A stretch of DNA of 64,000 bases from Hyphomicrobiales bacterium (GTDB lineage Bacteria > Pseudomonadota > Alphaproteobacteria > Rhizobiales > Rhizobiaceae): contig UCIA01000002.1 of assembly GCA_900472295.1 (NCBI GenBank), forward strand, positions 434,001 to 498,000. The letters are read 5' to 3'. Made by a program: the position numbers and the translations under genes. Under the pieces are notes generated by a model. The model was not told where the DNA came from and made no database searches. It saw nothing but the letters and a program-made list of their open reading frames with translations. Positions 32,588 to 41,615 of this stretch are shown here, one piece after another. The first letter of the stretch is position 1. Each line of letters opens with the position of its first letter.

Positions 32588-33472
32588 CTACAGAACCCCC
32601 TTGGTCAGCCCGGATGGTTCTTGCGGAGCGCTCCACGTGCCGAGATACGATCCGCACAGGATGAGGGCGAAAGCAGCCAGAATGCCGATACTGAGCGGCT
32701 CTGACAGGACGAGCACGCCGGCTGCCACGGCGACGGCGGGCGCCACATAGGTGATGACGACTGCCCGTTCGGGGCCGATCTCCCGCACCAGCAGGAAGTA
32801 GGTGGCGAAGGCGATTGCCGTGCAAAACACGCCAAGACTGACAATCGCGCCCACCGCTGTCGTCGACGGCATGACCGCCGGCCAGGCCAACGACGCCGGC
32901 CCGGCATAGATCAGCGCGGCCCCCGCCAGGCAGACTGCCGTCAGCGAAGTTGCGGGCACATCGTTCAGCCAGCGCGACGCGATGATCGAACCCAGCGCAT
33001 AGCAGGCAGCCGCCATGAGAATTTCAATGACCGCGAGAAATCCGCCACCCAGTGTCGGCAGCGCCAGCACAAAGACACCGGCAAAACCGAGGAAAAGGCC
33101 TGCCCAGCGGCGCATCCCAAGCCGCTCGTCCGAGCCCATCAGCTTGGAGAGCGCGACGGTCACGGCCGGCGTCATGGCGATCAGCATCCCGGCGGTGGAG
33201 CTGTCGATGCTGACTTCGCCATGGGTGATCAGCCCCCATGGCAGGACCATCTCGACCACACAGAATGCAGCGACCGCCAGCCAATGTGTCTTCAGCCATC
33301 CGAAATTGCGCTGGACAAGGACGAAGGGCAGCAGCGCCATGGCGCCGACGGCTGTGCGGGCAAAGACCAGGAAGGGCACCGACACCTCGGCGACCGCCAG
33401 CTTGATCAACAAATAGGGAATGCCCCACAGCACACTCAGCAGTGCAAACAACAACAGTCCACGCCGCGTCAT
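32588..33472 (-). CDS. EamA-type drug/metabolite permease
   Basis: A 294-residue inner-membrane protein with ten hydrophobic segments arranged as two EamA halves (PEEP-type pseudo-repeat; RAP-like turns at FARTAVGA and LGVFCTAIAFATYFLL). Substrate unknown. The ATG overlaps the TGA of the methyltransferase gene (ATGA), so the two are translationally coupled and may act together, for example export of a methylated compound, which is inference. It converges with purC with a 10 bp gap. Confidence 0.85.
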   Translation of the reverse strand: MTRRGLLLFALLSVLWGIPYLLIKLAVAEVSVPFLVFARTAVGAMALLPFVLVQRNFGWLKTHWLAVAAFCVVEMVLPWGLITHGEVSIDSSTAGMLIAMTPAVTVALSKLMGSDERLGMRRWAGLFLGFAGVFVLALPTLGGGFLAVIEILMAAACYALGSIIASRWLNDVPATSLTAVCLAGAALIYAGPASLAWPAVMPSTTAVGAIVSLGVFCTAIAFATYFLLVREIGPERAVVITYVAPAVAVAAGVLVLSEPLSIGILAAFALILCGSYLGTWSAPQEPSGLTKGVL

Positions 33473-34077
33473 GACGGCCTCACAGCCAGGAAGGTGGTCC
33501 ATTCCTCGCGATCGCGGCCGACGTTGAATTCATCCCCGACCAGGACCAGCCCTGCACTTTCGAGACGGGCCGCGAAGTCGTCCCGGCGCCAGTAGACGGT
33601 ATGATATTCCCCGCTCTTTTCGCCATCGCCAATGCGCATCGAGACCAGGAAGGCGCCGCCCGGCCGCAGCGACGCTGCTATCTTGGCAAGCACCTGGTCG
33701 GTCTGTTCGCGTGGCACATGGATCAGGACGCACAAGGCGAGCACCGCATCATAGGGACCGCCGAGATCGTCGGTGATGAGATCGAGAAACTCACCCTGCT
33801 TGCCGCGTGCGGCCTGCAGCTCGAGAAATCGCTTTGTCGCGTCGGTGCGCCGAACCTGGACACCGAGCCCTTCGACGAAATCCGCATCGTATCCGGGTCC
33901 TGAGCCTACTTCCAGAATCCGGCCGCCTTTGCCGGCGATCTTCACAAGGCGCTTCAGCCATTTCTGTTCTCTCTGGTTCGGAACATGGCGCACCAGTGCG
34001 TCGTAACGTTCGGCATAGTCCTCATAGGCGTTGATCGTTTGACGGCTCTTGGCCAGATCCTCGGTCAGCACGGTCAT
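33469..34077 (-). CDS. Class I SAM-dependent methyltransferase
   Basis: A 202-residue cytoplasmic protein. Motif I is ILEVGSGPGYDADF (about residues 55-68), followed by RRTDATKRFLEL (motif II region), ALCVLIHVPREQ (motif IV area) and LRPGGAFLVSM (motif VI). The target is unknown. GGGAGGG precedes the ATG at 34077 at a good distance; the upstream extension is unlikely. Coupled to the EamA permease gene by a 4 bp overlap. Confidence 0.83.
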   Translation of the reverse strand: MTVLTEDLAKSRQTINAYEDYAERYDALVRHVPNQREQKWLKRLVKIAGKGGRILEVGSGPGYDADFVEGLGVQVRRTDATKRFLELQAARGKQGEFLDLITDDLGGPYDAVLALCVLIHVPREQTDQVLAKIAASLRPGGAFLVSMRIGDGEKSGEYHTVYWRRDDFAARLESAGLVLVGDEFNVGRDREEWTTFLAVRPS

Positions 34078-34114
34078 CTTTCCCTCCCTTGCATCGTTGT
34101 CGTCAAAGAGCCTG

Positions 34115-34288
34115 TTAGCGAATGGTGCCGGGAGGCACGCGTCCGTCAAGCATGCCGATATCCCTAAGGAAATGATCCGACAGCGAGCGTTGGTCGAGCA
34201 GGCCGCGCTTGCGGGGCCTGAACGGCGCGGTGAAGAGGTCGAGCACCGGGCGGCGAAGCGTGTTGTAGAGAGCGATGGTGGCGGTCAT
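34115..34288 (-). CDS. DUF1127-like small protein
   Basis: A 57-residue basic protein. The C-terminal pattern LLDQRSLSDHFLRDIGMLDG matches the DUF1127/YjiS family (L-R-DIG core). GGAGG lies eight bases before the ATG. In rhizobia and Agrobacterium, small DUF1127 proteins can bind RNA and affect phosphate, carbon or stress metabolism. It is divergent from the LysR gene (105 bp between), which may regulate it. Confidence 0.78.
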   Translation of the reverse strand: MTATIALYNTLRRPVLDLFTAPFRPRKRGLLDQRSLSDHFLRDIGMLDGRVPPGTIR

Positions 34289-34369
34289 TGCCGTGTCCTC
34301 CAAGGGTTTGATCTGATGGACACAGCATGCCGTTTTCCGGTCTTGGTTTCCAATCGAACGTCAAGTACT

Positions 34370-34392
34370 ATGCATCAGGAGGATTGATGCAT
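34370..34392 (+). promoter_or_regulatory. Hairpin presenting the LysR gene's Shine-Dalgarno sequence
   Basis: ATGCATC (34370-34376) and GATGCAT (34386-34392) are a perfect 7 bp inverted repeat. The nine-base loop is AGGAGGATT, which contains the ribosome-binding site for the LysR ATG two bases further on (34394). The same inverted repeat also contains T-N11-A-like symmetry as in LysR operators, so a DNA-level autoregulatory site is the alternative reading. Confidence 0.45.
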
Positions 34393-34393
34393 C

Positions 34394-35308
34394 ATGAGTT
34401 GGGAACTGCCGCCATTAGGGGCTATCAGGGTCTTTGAAGCCGCCGCGCGTCTCGGCAGTTTCACCAAGGCGGCCGAAGAACTCGGCATGACCCAGTCCGC
34501 CGCCAGCTATCAGATCAAAGTGCTGGAAGAGCGCGCCGGAACGCCGCTTTTCATAAGGAAAACAAGGCAAATTGCCTTGACCGAGGCCGGACAACAGCTG
34601 GCGCCGCACGCATCCGGCGCATTCTCGTCGCTCGCCGATGCATGGGTCGCCACCAAGGGTGGAGCCACCGGCGTGCTGTCGGTGACCACCATGGAGACCT
34701 TCGCTTCGAACTGGCTGGCCGTGTGGTTGGGAACATTCCAGCTGATGCATCCAGACCTTGCCGTGAAGGTCAACACCTCGCAAGGGCTGGCCGATTTTGC
34801 GCGCGGCGACATGGATGTCGGCATTCGCACCGGCAGCGGAAAATGGCCCGGCCTGACCGCGCACTATCTGTTCAAGGCCGACTACACGCCGATGCTCAGC
34901 CCAAAACTCGCCGAGAGCGTCGGCGGCATCCACCGCCCCGAGGATCTCTACAAATTGCCGCTATGCTGTGCCGACGATCCCTGGTGGGAAATCTGGTTCA
35001 ACGCCGCCGGCGTGCCGTTCGAGCCCGATCGCATCATCGTAGGCCCGAAGCTGGGTACGCAGGCTTACGATGCGATGGCGGCGCTGACCGACAAGGGCGC
35101 CGCGATCCTCACCAAAAACCTCTACAGCGCCCTCTTGGAAAAGGGCCAGTTGATACAACCATTCGACGTGCTTGGATCGGATGGCGACGGCTATTGGCTG
35201 GTGCATCTGGAAAACCGCCGCAACACCCCCAAGATCAAGGTGTTTCGCGACTGGGTGCTCGGGCAAACGGCTGAGATCCGCGAGCGTGAACGGCGCGAAC
35301 CGCGATAG
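34394..35308 (+). CDS. LysR-family transcriptional regulator (GcvA-like)
   Basis: 304 residues. The N-terminal winged helix-turn-helix (about 6-65: PLGAIRVFEAAARLGSFTKAAEELGMTQ) is followed by a linker helix and a periplasmic-binding-like effector domain (about 95-295). The N-terminal pattern and the WFNAAGV/DKGAAIL segments resemble GcvA and AmpR-type regulators. The likely regulated unit is the divergent DUF1127 gene or LysR itself. AGGAGG sits in a hairpin loop 11 bases before the ATG. Confidence 0.9.
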   Translation: MSWELPPLGAIRVFEAAARLGSFTKAAEELGMTQSAASYQIKVLEERAGTPLFIRKTRQIALTEAGQQLAPHASGAFSSLADAWVATKGGATGVLSVTTMETFASNWLAVWLGTFQLMHPDLAVKVNTSQGLADFARGDMDVGIRTGSGKWPGLTAHYLFKADYTPMLSPKLAESVGGIHRPEDLYKLPLCCADDPWWEIWFNAAGVPFEPDRIIVGPKLGTQAYDAMAALTDKGAAILTKNLYSALLEKGQLIQPFDVLGSDGDGYWLVHLENRRNTPKIKVFRDWVLGQTAEIRERERREPR

Positions 35309-35317
35309 CGCGCGGGC

Positions 35318-36382
35318 TCAGTTGGCGTCGGCGACGGTCATCCGCCCGCCTGCCCATGCCCGCCAGGCGCGCTCGTCGCCATGAAAGACGTTGAGATCGA
35401 TGCGGCCGGTCACGCCATGCGACAGGCCGGAGCCGGAATATTGCCAGAACAGCCATTTGCGGCCGGGATAGACTTTTGAGGGATGCCGCGCCACCGCGCG
35501 CAGCCAGAACGGATAATCGAGGAAGGCGCCCTGGAGATTGTCGCGATAGAAATCCGGCGCGGTGTAGATGATGGGCCGCTGGCCGTAATGGCGCTCCAGC
35601 TTGTCCATGAACACCTTCATCTTCTCCTGCACCGTCGCGCGTGAAGGACGCCGCTTGCAGGAGGACTCACCGTTCCACTCGACATCGATCACCGGCGGCA
35701 ATGCGCCTTCGACCCTGGGCACATTGCGGATGAACCAGTCGGCCTGCTCGCCGGCGGTGCGGCACCAGTAGAAGAAATGATAGGCGCCGCGCTTCAACCC
35801 GGCGGCGTCGGCATTGCGCCAGTTCTTCATGAACATCGGATCGAGATGGTCGCCGCCATCGGTCGCCTTGATGTAGGCGAAGTTGGCGCCCTGCGCACGC
35901 AGCTTGCTCCAATTGACATTGCCCTGCCAGCGCGAGACGTCGACGCCGTGCACGGCAAGGTAACGCGGCGAAGCCTTGCCGAAATTGATCGGCTTGGCAT
36001 CGCGAAAGCCGTAGCGGGTTACAGGCGAGGCCAGCATTGCGGGTGCCGCGCGGCTCAGCCGCCTCGGCGGTGACATCAGAGCGACCGGCTCGAGCTGCGG
36101 CTTGGCGTTCCCCGAAGACGTACCCGCCAGCAGAGCCTCTTCTTCCTGCACCATGGAAAAGGGCGGCGCGTTGTCGGCGACGGAATTGTCGACCACCAGA
36201 TCCGACCGCATCGGCGCGAGGTCGGCTGTCTCCACAGGAACCGATGTGACCGGCGCGCTCGGCCGCACAACCGAACTGGTCGTCTCGTTGGACGGTTGCA
36301 AGGCATCGACGCCCGACGTGGACGAGCAGCCGGCAAGGCACAGCGATGCCAAAACAAAACTGACGACGGCTGAAATCCGCAT
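35318..36382 (-). CDS. GH25 (Chalaropsis-type) lysozyme-like lipoprotein
   Basis: A 354-residue envelope protein. The lipoprotein signal ends LCLAGC (Cys19). Residues 20-135 are a low-complexity, disordered linker. Residues about 145-345 form a glycoside hydrolase 25 domain: GVDVSRWQG with D148, and VIDVEWNGE with D233 and E235, the catalytic pair. It would cut the glycan strands of peptidoglycan between MurNAc and GlcNAc. All the expected catalytic residues are present. The ATG at 36382 begins the signal peptide directly. It converges on the LysR gene. Confidence 0.88.
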   Translation of the reverse strand: MRISAVVSFVLASLCLAGCSSTSGVDALQPSNETTSSVVRPSAPVTSVPVETADLAPMRSDLVVDNSVADNAPPFSMVQEEEALLAGTSSGNAKPQLEPVALMSPPRRLSRAAPAMLASPVTRYGFRDAKPINFGKASPRYLAVHGVDVSRWQGNVNWSKLRAQGANFAYIKATDGGDHLDPMFMKNWRNADAAGLKRGAYHFFYWCRTAGEQADWFIRNVPRVEGALPPVIDVEWNGESSCKRRPSRATVQEKMKVFMDKLERHYGQRPIIYTAPDFYRDNLQGAFLDYPFWLRAVARHPSKVYPGRKWLFWQYSGSGLSHGVTGRIDLNVFHGDERAWRAWAGGRMTVADAN

Positions 36383-36527
36383 CTGGACCTGTACGCAAAA
36401 CACAACAGACCGAAGGCAGAACGACGCCGCCGGACAAACCGGCTTCGATTACTAACGAGAAATTACCAACAAAGTTTGAATCAAGTTGTTAGGAAATGGC
36501 CTGGGTATGTTCGGCGGCCATAGCCTG

Positions 36528-36727
36528 CCTTCGTCATTCTAGGGCGAAGCAGTCGCGAAGCGACGTCGCGGAGACCCTAGAATCCATGCCGCTACATCAA
36601 CGGCATGGAGGCGGTGCAGAGTTGAGTTTGGCCGGGCGGATCGAGCAAGGAAGCCATTCTCGACCGCGATATATTTTGGCCGGCGTCACGGCATGGATCC
36701 TCGGGTCAAGCCCGAGGATGACGAAGG
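36528..36727. repeat. 200 bp two-unit palindromic element (MITE-like)
   Basis: Perfect 10 bp inverted ends CCTTCGTCAT (36528-36537) and ATGACGAAGG (36718-36727). Each half carries its own stem-loop: left TTCTAGGG/CCCTAGAA with a long loop, right CCTCGGG/CCCGAGG with a TCAA loop. Inner ends ATCCATGCCG (36582-36591) and CGGCATGGAT (36689-36698) are also complementary. The two halves are thus head-to-head copies of one repeat unit. It lies between the GH25 gene and a small ORF. No transposase. Confidence 0.8.
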
Positions 36728-36735
36728 TCATAGTC

Positions 36736-36933
36736 CTACCGGCCCAGCCAATTCTGCAAACAGCTCTTGGCCACCACATGCGCCGGCGGCACCGATGGCT
36801 CGTCAACAGCCGGGCGGCGCGCTCGTTCAAGCAGGAGCCGCACCTGTTCGGGGCGCACACGGTCGCGCTCCATCACAAGCAGGACCATCGGATCGCTCAA
36901 AAGCTCGTCCAGTGTGTTGATTCTGTCGCTCAT
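36736..36933 (-). CDS. Small conserved-looking protein, unknown
   Basis: 65 residues, acidic N-terminal half (SDRINTLDELLSDP) then a basic helix (EQVRLLLERARR). GAGGAG lies seven bases before the ATG, a strong sign of translation. No signal peptide or membrane segment. No family recognised by eye. It lies directly beside the palindromic repeat, whose right end is 9 bp from its stop codon. Confidence 0.65.
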   Translation of the reverse strand: MSDRINTLDELLSDPMVLLVMERDRVRPEQVRLLLERARRPAVDEPSVPPAHVVAKSCLQNWLGR

Positions 36934-37124
36934 CGGTCGTCTCCTCGAATGCTAGACCCGCAGCCGATAGATAGGCAGCCAATCATGGCCCGCCAATGAC
37001 GCTTTGCCGGCTATGTCGTGGTTTCGGCATTAAATTCTGATGAGGCCGCCCGTCTGCCTTCTTCCACAGGGGGAGACGGCAGAACCCAGTTGCACGACGT
37101 CAAGCCAACCGCTTTTCGGCGAAG

Positions 37125-38081
37125 CTACTTCGTTTCGCTGACGATCTCGTCCCAAGTCTTCACCTTGGTCTCGCCATTGAGGAAGGGCAGTGCCGCAGCC
37201 GTCAGTTCCGGCGCGAAGAAGACATCGTAGTGGGTGCGGTTGGGAATGATGGCCAGCCGGTTCTGCGACAGGTTCTCGCGCATCCAGCCGGCATCCTTCA
37301 AGCCGCCGCCGAGCATCTGATAGAACTTGATCTCGTGCTCGGGCTTGTACATGTCGCTGTCGCCATAGGCGAGCATGACCGGCATCTTCAGCTTGGCCAC
37401 ATCGGCGGAATAGTCATAGTCCTGGCGCATGAAGTTGCCGAGAGCGTCGAGCAGTTTCGGGAAGTCGTCAGGATGCGGCGCCACCGCGACGTAGGATTTG
37501 TACATTGGCGTGTCCTTCATGAAATCGGCCGCAGCAGCACTCACCTGCGCCTGCTGGCCGCGCATCTCGTCATAGAAGCCATTGGCAGCGAAGCCGGCCG
37601 ACACCAGGACCAGCCGGCGCACCGCTTCCGGATGCTGGACCGCCATGCGGAAGGCAACGCCACCGCCCATCGAATAGCCCATCACGTCTACCTTGTCGTA
37701 GCCGAGCGCCTTGACGATTGCCGCCATGTCGTCGCCCATTCCCTCCAGGCTGAAGGGCCGTTCGCCGAGCGCGGTGCGACCGTGGCCCTGCAGGTCGACG
37801 GCAATGACGGCGCGGTTCTCCGCCAGTTTTGGCAGCAGCGGCGCGAACATGTCCGACGTGCCGAGGCCGCCATGCAGCAGAAGCAGCGGCTCGCCCTTGC
37901 CATAGATGGCGTAGAAATAGTTCAGGCCGTCGATCGGCAGCAGGCCGGACTTTTCCGGCTTCGGCATGGCTGTCGCTTCGGTGGTCATGGCGGGCTTGGT
38001 CTCCTCTGCATTGGCTGAGCCGGGTGCAGCAAACAAGGCTGCAACCGAGGCAAGAATGGCGAAGCAAATCGATCTGGACAT
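37125..38081 (-). CDS. Exported alpha/beta hydrolase
   Basis: A 318-residue protein with a signal peptide (about 1-25, cleaved after ANA). The alpha/beta hydrolase core has the oxyanion-hole HGG (70-72), nucleophile elbow GYSMGG with S137, and a late histidine in PNRTHYD (about 290). The acid is likely the Asp in YGDSDMY near 246. Substrate unknown: esterase, lipase or lactonase are possible. GAGGAG lies six bases before the ATG. Periplasmic location expected. Confidence 0.85.
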   Translation of the reverse strand: MSRSICFAILASVAALFAAPGSANAEETKPAMTTEATAMPKPEKSGLLPIDGLNYFYAIYGKGEPLLLLHGGLGTSDMFAPLLPKLAENRAVIAVDLQGHGRTALGERPFSLEGMGDDMAAIVKALGYDKVDVMGYSMGGGVAFRMAVQHPEAVRRLVLVSAGFAANGFYDEMRGQQAQVSAAAADFMKDTPMYKSYVAVAPHPDDFPKLLDALGNFMRQDYDYSADVAKLKMPVMLAYGDSDMYKPEHEIKFYQMLGGGLKDAGWMRENLSQNRLAIIPNRTHYDVFFAPELTAAALPFLNGETKVKTWDEIVSETK

Positions 38082-38194
38082 GTCGGTCTCCTCAGGTTGT
38101 GCCCCAAGGACGGGCGAGCATGGCGCATGCCGACAGGACCTGCGAAAAAATCTGCGGAGCGATGAAATACCTGCGGTTGTTGATCGGTCGAAGG

Positions 38195-38443
38195 CTAGTG
38201 GCGCTTGGCTTGCACCAGATAGGCGTCGATCTCGGTTTCGCCGAGCCATTTGGCGGCTTCCAGCCGATGCAGGCCCTCGACGAGGATATGGCGCTTGCCG
38301 TCATGGCGGACCTGGATCGGCGTCTTCATGCCGTTTTCCAATATGTCTTCGGCCAAATGCCGAACCGTTTCGGGATGCAGCGTCTTCTTGCGCGCCGTCG
38401 GCACGTAGATGTCGTCGACCTTGACCTTCTGCACTCTCAGCAT
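38195..38443 (-). CDS. ParB N-terminal domain (ParB/sulfiredoxin fold) small protein
   Basis: An 82-residue protein consisting only of a ParB N-terminal domain: VDDIYVP near 10, then LAEDILENGMKTPIQVR and the nucleotide-binding signature EGLHRLEAAKWLG. It lacks the helix-turn-helix DNA-binding region of chromosome-partition ParB. Stand-alone domains of this fold can be CTPases or sulfiredoxin-like. The ATG at 38443 has GGGAG five bases upstream; an upstream TTG is less likely. Divergent from the dimethylformamidase-like gene. Confidence 0.8.
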   Translation of the reverse strand: MLRVQKVKVDDIYVPTARKKTLHPETVRHLAEDILENGMKTPIQVRHDGKRHILVEGLHRLEAAKWLGETEIDAYLVQAKRH

Positions 38444-38597
38444 GCCGGCTCCCGAGGCGGACAATACCGCCTCGCCTGAGATAGTCGCTTTGCCGGGTGC
38501 GGCCAAGGGCGGCTAAGCAATTGCTGGCCCGATCGTTTCCATTTGACGCTTGGCCGGTGGATAGCCGAAATGGCGGCCTGTCACTTTTCCGGTGTCC

Positions 38598-40235
38598 ATG
38601 ACCCATCTGCCCACCGAATTTCCCGATTTCGGACTGACGCCCGAGCAGCGCCGCGAGGCGGTGCGCGGACATTACTACGAATGGCCGGGAATGGATGGCG
38701 AGCGCGGTGAAATCTGGTGTTATTCGGACCGCTTCTCCTACCGCGCCGGCGAGACTGTGACGCTCCATGTCAGCTCGACGGCGCCGCGCTTCAGTATTGT
38801 CATTGTCCGCGACGGCGGCAGCGAGACAAAGGTCTTCGAGCAAACGGGGCTTTCGGCGCGTTGGCAGGACACGCTCGACCAATGCTCGGTCGAAGGCTGC
38901 GGCTGGGAGGCGTCTTTCGAATTTCGCATTGGCGATGACTGGCCATCCGGCGCCTACCGGCTGACGCTGACGGCGGACGGACGCGAGCCCATCCATTGCC
39001 ACCACCTCATCATCGTCGCGCCCCTGCCCGGCAAAAAACCTGGCCGGGTGCTGCATGTCGCGTCGACCGGCACCTGGCTTTCCTACAACACATGGGGCGG
39101 CTCCAATGCTTATCAGGGCATTACCGGGCCGGGCCGCGACCAGTATGCGCGCATGGTGTCGACGCAGCGGCCATGGTGCCGTGGCTTCGTCGTGCTGCCC
39201 AAGGACGCGCCGCGCGTGCCGCTAGAGGTTGCTGTGCCGCCCAAGACGGTGCCGCGTTATCCTCATATGGAATGGGCTTTTGCCACCGGGCATTCGAAGA
39301 AATACACCTCGTCGGGCTGGGCGAGTTATGACAGCCACTTCTTCCGCTTTGCCGAGCGCGCCGGCTACGGCGTCGATCTCGCCAGCCAGCACGATCTGCA
39401 TTTTTCGCCCGAAATCCTCGATGGTTATGACTGTGTCGTCTTCGTCGGCCATGACGAATACTGGACCTGGGAAATGCGCGACGCCGTCGACGCTTATGTC
39501 GAGCGCGGCGGCCATGCGGCGCGCTTTGCCGGCAATTTCATGTGGCAGACCAGGCTTGAGGACGAAGGCCGCCGGCAGGTCTGCTACAAATACCGGGCAC
39601 GTGCCGAAGACCCGGCTTACCTCCAAGGCGGCGACGTCACCCGCGCCACCAATTCATGGGAAGCGCCGGAGATCGGCCGCCCCGGCTCGGCAACCTTCGG
39701 CCTCAACGCCACGCGCGGCGTCTATGCCGGTTGGGGCGGTTGCGCGCCACGCGGCGTGCGCGGCTTTCCGGTCTACCGGCCCGAACACTGGGCCTTTGCC
39801 GGCACCGGCATCTACTATGGCGACCTGCTCGGCGCCGACAGCCACGTCTACGGCTACGAGGTCGACGGGCTCGATTTCGAGATCCGTGGCGGCCTGCCCT
39901 ACCCGACATCGGACAGTGGAGCGCCCGATGGCCTGCAGGTGCTGGCCGTCGGCATGGCCAGCCAGGTCGAGGAAAGCGCTGATATCCCAATCGAGGACCA
40001 GTTCCTCACCGACGAAGACGGCCGCTTCACAGCCGAGACGCTGTTCGGCGAAGCCACCGACGCCAATCTCGAAAAAGTCAAACGCGGCAACGGCATGATC
40101 GTCAATTTCCCGCGCGGCAAGGGCGAGGTTTTCCACGCCGGAAGCTGCGAATGGGTCGCAGGCCTGTTCAGGCAGGACCCGATGGTCGAACGCGTGACCA
40201 GGAATGTAATCGACCGCTATCTCGGAAAGTCCTGA
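38598..40235 (+). CDS. N,N-dimethylformamidase large-subunit-like amidohydrolase
   Basis: 545 residues. The N-terminal half includes a jelly-roll-like domain (FSYRAGETVTLHVSS) and the rest carries the family's DMFase features: HVASTGTWLSYNTWGGSNAY (about 153-172), the HDEYW segment near 285 and a Tyr/Glu-rich C-terminal part that in DMFase holds the mononuclear iron (Tyr, Tyr, Glu). Known DMFase splits dimethylformamide into dimethylamine and formate. No small subunit (dmfA1) gene is next to it, so another amide is likely. Its stop and the next ATG are one base apart (TGACATG). No clear Shine-Dalgarno; GTG at 38592 is an alternative start. Confidence 0.82.
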   Translation: MTHLPTEFPDFGLTPEQRREAVRGHYYEWPGMDGERGEIWCYSDRFSYRAGETVTLHVSSTAPRFSIVIVRDGGSETKVFEQTGLSARWQDTLDQCSVEGCGWEASFEFRIGDDWPSGAYRLTLTADGREPIHCHHLIIVAPLPGKKPGRVLHVASTGTWLSYNTWGGSNAYQGITGPGRDQYARMVSTQRPWCRGFVVLPKDAPRVPLEVAVPPKTVPRYPHMEWAFATGHSKKYTSSGWASYDSHFFRFAERAGYGVDLASQHDLHFSPEILDGYDCVVFVGHDEYWTWEMRDAVDAYVERGGHAARFAGNFMWQTRLEDEGRRQVCYKYRARAEDPAYLQGGDVTRATNSWEAPEIGRPGSATFGLNATRGVYAGWGGCAPRGVRGFPVYRPEHWAFAGTGIYYGDLLGADSHVYGYEVDGLDFEIRGGLPYPTSDSGAPDGLQVLAVGMASQVEESADIPIEDQFLTDEDGRFTAETLFGEATDANLEKVKRGNGMIVNFPRGKGEVFHAGSCEWVAGLFRQDPMVERVTRNVIDRYLGKS

Positions 40236-40236
40236 C

Positions 40237-41604
40237 ATGCAGAAACCTGCCGCACCCGAAGCCCGCCGCGCGTCGCATCTGTTCTATCTCTCCAGCCTGC
40301 GCCGGCCGCTGATAGACCGCGCCGAAGGCATCTATATGTGGACGCAGGACGGTCGACGTTTCATCGACGGATCGAGCGGCCCGATGGTCGCCAATATCGG
40401 GCATTCCAACCGCAACGTGCTGGACGCCATGAAGCGGCAGATGGACCGCGCCACCTTCGCCTACAGGCTGCATTTCGAAAACGAACCGGCCGAAGAATTG
40501 GCGCGCGAACTGGCCGGGAAACTGCCCGAAGGCATGGACCGCATCTTCTTCGTGTCCGGCGGTTCGGAAGCGACGGAATCCTGCATCAAGCTGGCGCGGC
40601 AATGGGCTGTCGCCACAGGCCAATCCAAGCGCTGGAAGGTAATCACCCGTTTCCCTTCCTACCACGGCGGCACGCTGGGGTCGCTTTCGATCACCGGCGA
40701 CGATGCGTTGGCGGAAACGTTCGAGCCGATGATGCGGGTGATGCCGACTGTGCCGGCGCCGAATGCGTGGCGCGACCGCGATAATCTCTCGATGGAGCAG
40801 CGCGGCATCCGCTACGCCGACATGCTTGAGGAGAAAATCCTCGCCGAAGGCCCGGAGAGTGTCGTCGCCTTCATCATGGAACCGATCGGGGGTGCCGCCA
40901 CCGCGGCCCTGGTGGCGCCGGACAGCTACTATTCACGCATCCGCGAAATCTGCGACCGCTACGGCATCCTGCTCATCCATGACGAAGTGATGAGTGGCGC
41001 CGGGCGCACCGGAAAATTCCTCGGCGGCGATCACTGGAACTGCAAGCCCGATATCGTTGCGCTGTCGAAGGGGCTTGGCTCCGGCTATGCGCCGCTTGGC
41101 GCGCTCGCCGCCCCGATGCGTCTGGTCGAGCCGCTGCTGGCCTCGGGCGGCTTCCAGCATGGCCACACCTATGCCGGCAATCCGCTGGCATGCGCGGCCG
41201 GGCTTGCTGTGCTCGGCGAGATGGACCGGCTTGACCTCATCGCCAACGCCGCCGCCATGGGCGACGTGCTGATGGACGGGCTGAAGGGTCTGGCGAAGCG
41301 GTTTCCCTTCATCGCCGACGTGCGCGGCAAGGGCCTGCTCACCGGCGCCCAGATGGTCGCCGATCCCGAGACGCTACGGCCGATCGACCAGAGCAAGAAG
41401 GCCACGCAGCGCCTGCTCGACCTCGCCTATGAACGCGGGCTGATTATCTATGGCCGCCGGGTCAAGGGCGATGTCGATGGCGACAATTTCATGGTGGCGC
41501 CGCCAATGATCGTCACGGCCGAGCAGGTCGGCGAAATCATTTCAATCATTGGCGACTCGCTGGAGGTTCTGGCCGCCGAACTCGACCTGCCGGTCGAAGG
41601 CTGA
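40237..41604 (+). CDS. Class III PLP aminotransferase
   Basis: 455 residues. The PLP-binding Lys is K278 in ALSKGLGSGYAPLG; the Asp before it lies in LLIHDEVMSG (about 249). The FVSGGSEATES phosphate-binding region is near 108 and FPSYHGGT near 145. The family covers omega-amino acid:pyruvate, beta-alanine and GABA aminotransferases and diamine transaminases; specificity cannot be assigned. Position between an amidase-like and a beta-keto acid cleavage gene favours a beta- or omega-amino acid substrate (inference). Confidence 0.88.
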   Translation: MQKPAAPEARRASHLFYLSSLRRPLIDRAEGIYMWTQDGRRFIDGSSGPMVANIGHSNRNVLDAMKRQMDRATFAYRLHFENEPAEELARELAGKLPEGMDRIFFVSGGSEATESCIKLARQWAVATGQSKRWKVITRFPSYHGGTLGSLSITGDDALAETFEPMMRVMPTVPAPNAWRDRDNLSMEQRGIRYADMLEEKILAEGPESVVAFIMEPIGGAATAALVAPDSYYSRIREICDRYGILLIHDEVMSGAGRTGKFLGGDHWNCKPDIVALSKGLGSGYAPLGALAAPMRLVEPLLASGGFQHGHTYAGNPLACAAGLAVLGEMDRLDLIANAAAMGDVLMDGLKGLAKRFPFIADVRGKGLLTGAQMVADPETLRPIDQSKKATQRLLDLAYERGLIIYGRRVKGDVDGDNFMVAPPMIVTAEQVGEIISIIGDSLEVLAAELDLPVEG

Positions 41605-41615
41605 GGGGCGAAAAA

